Assembly (NCBI GenBank): GCA_019120525.1
Contig: DWUW01000033.1
Location: 1-14,322 of the forward strand
Direction of reading: 5' to 3'
DNA from: Candidatus Eisenbergiella stercorigallinarum
GTDB lineage: Bacteria > Bacillota > Clostridia > Lachnospirales > Lachnospiraceae
Length of the DNA: 14,322 bases
Shown: positions 13,484 to 14,322 of the stretch, piece after piece
Numbering within the stretch: the first letter of the stretch is position 1
Layout of the letters: each line of letters begins with the position of its first letter
The notes under the pieces: generated by a model
Seen by the model: only the letters and a program-made list of their open reading frames with translations
Told to the model about the DNA's origin: nothing
Database searches by the model: none
Position numbers and translations under genes: made by a program

Positions 13484-14322
13484 TTTCCGTCTTTCGCCTC
13501 ATCTGTGGCGTCCAGCTGTCTTTCAATATGGAGGGACAGATTGTTGATAACGTCATAGGCGGTCCCCAGCATGGTGCATCCGGCCGCCCGGACATGGCCG
13601 CCGCCGCCGAAATAGGAAGCGATCGCCGCCACATCCACTTTTTCTGAAGAACGCAGGCTTACCTTATACTCCTGCACTCTGGTCTCATACATAAAAATAG
13701 CGCACTCCACGCCTGTAATGCCGCGCAGCTGGCTCACGATCCCTTCCAGGTCCTGCGGCCCTGCCCCGTAAAAATCCAGTATTTTCCGGCTCAGGACGCT
13801 GACCACGCAGCGCCCGTCCATGAAACGGATGCTTTCCAGAAGCGCCCGTCCGAGGATCTGTGCCTGCAGATAGGTTTTCTCAAAAAAGGTTTCCTGGATC
13901 AGCCTGCTGAAATCAAAACCAAAAGAGATCAGATCCGCCGCGGCCCTGAGGGTATCCGGGGAAGTACAGGAATACTGGAAGCATCCCGTATCGTGCGCCA
14001 TTCCCATATAGAGCGCCTGCGCGATCTCCCGGTCCAGGCCTTCCTTCCCGACCAGCCTGTAGATAAGCTCGCTGGTAGAACTTGCGTGCGGATCCACGAA
14101 ATTAACATCCCCGCATCCGTTCGCATTGCTGACATGGTGGTCGATATTGATCCGCTTTCCCGCTTTTTCAAAGTATGGCTGTGCCTCCCCAAGCCTGTCA
14201 GCCACCGTATCCAGCGCGAAAAACACGTCGAACTTCTCCTGTTCGCCATACGCGCTGTCCACATCCCCGATCCGGCTGATACAGCCGTAAATAGCCGCCG
14301 GTTTTTCCAGAAAAACCTGTAT
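13480..14322 (-). CDS. nrnA: DHH/DHHA1 phosphoesterase, NrnA-type (5' end outside window)
   Basis: The frame is open to the window edge, so the N-terminus, including the first DHH-family metal motif, is missing; 280 residues are visible. NrnA-type enzymes degrade short oligoribonucleotides (nanoRNA) and, in many Firmicutes, pAp, and are cytoplasmic. Visible family marks in order are a DTVADRLG segment (second metal motif), INIDHHVSN (the DHH motif), an ASSTSELIY segment, and near the C-terminus GGGGHVRAAG, the DHHA1 substrate-binding glycine/histidine motif. The internal GTG at 14262 is not a credible start because homology continues upstream of it. Its TGA overlaps the truB ATG by 4 bp (ATGA), so the two genes are translationally coupled. 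The order rbfA-nrnA-truB-ribF is common in Clostridia, which supports the call. Family membership is very likely; the exact substrate is inferred. Confidence 0.93.
   Translation of the reverse strand: MQVFLEKPAAIYGCISRIGDVDSAYGEQEKFDVFFALDTVADRLGEAQPYFEKAGKRINIDHHVSNANGCGDVNFVDPHASSTSELIYRLVGKEGLDREIAQALYMGMAHDTGCFQYSCTSPDTLRAAADLISFGFDFSRLIQETFFEKTYLQAQILGRALLESIRFMDGRCVVSVLSRKILDFYGAGPQDLEGIVSQLRGITGVECAIFMYETRVQEYKVSLRSSEKVDVAAIASYFGGGGHVRAAGCTMLGTAYDVINNLSLHIERQLDATDEAKDGK

Overview
The window looks like the chromosome of an endospore-forming, moderately GC-rich member of the Clostridia, most likely Lachnospiraceae-like. This rests on a complete spoIIIA operon, Firmicutes-type PNPase, RibF and TruB sequences, strong AGGAGG-type ribosome binding sites, and the gene order nrnA-truB-ribF-(NlpC)-rpsO-pnp. 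No 16S or other taxonomic marker is present, so this is an inference. Every convincing gene is on the minus strand and is read from the right end of the window to the left.

Right part (about 14322 to 7550) is a housekeeping block for RNA and cofactor metabolism. It holds a partial DHH/DHHA1 phosphoesterase (nrnA), truB overlapping it by ATGA, and ribF. Next is a secreted SH3-SH3-NlpC/P60 cell-wall hydrolase with its own consensus sigma-A promoter and a WalR-like box, then rpsO with its own promoter, and pnp. The rpsO-pnp spacer and the rpsO leader are rich in RNA structure. A textbook intrinsic terminator closes pnp.

Middle part (about 7490 to 1920) is the eight-gene spoIIIA operon, spoIIIAA to spoIIIAH, preceded by a candidate sigma-E promoter. 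The genes are closely spaced or overlapping, and each has a ribosome binding site. Together they encode the mother-cell half of the SpoIIIA-SpoIIQ channel: an ATPase, small membrane proteins and ring-forming proteins. A long hairpin follows spoIIIAH.

Left part (1920 to 1) is different: lower GC, broken genes and mobile-DNA signs. A P-loop protein that looks C-terminally shortened runs straight into the C-terminal half of a GHKL sensor kinase that has lost its N-terminus, followed by a small membrane protein. Beyond it are four consecutive RNA-type hairpins, a 29-codon fragment of a possible KilA-N-like gene, and two copies of a 19-bp motif with ATAAC steps 10 bp apart. I read this as a recombination scar or the end of an integrated element next to the conserved spoIIIA locus. 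I see no clear new multi-gene system. The best leads are the ATAAC repeat array, the abutting palindromes in the rpsO promoter, the structured pnp leader and the WalR-type control of the wall hydrolase.
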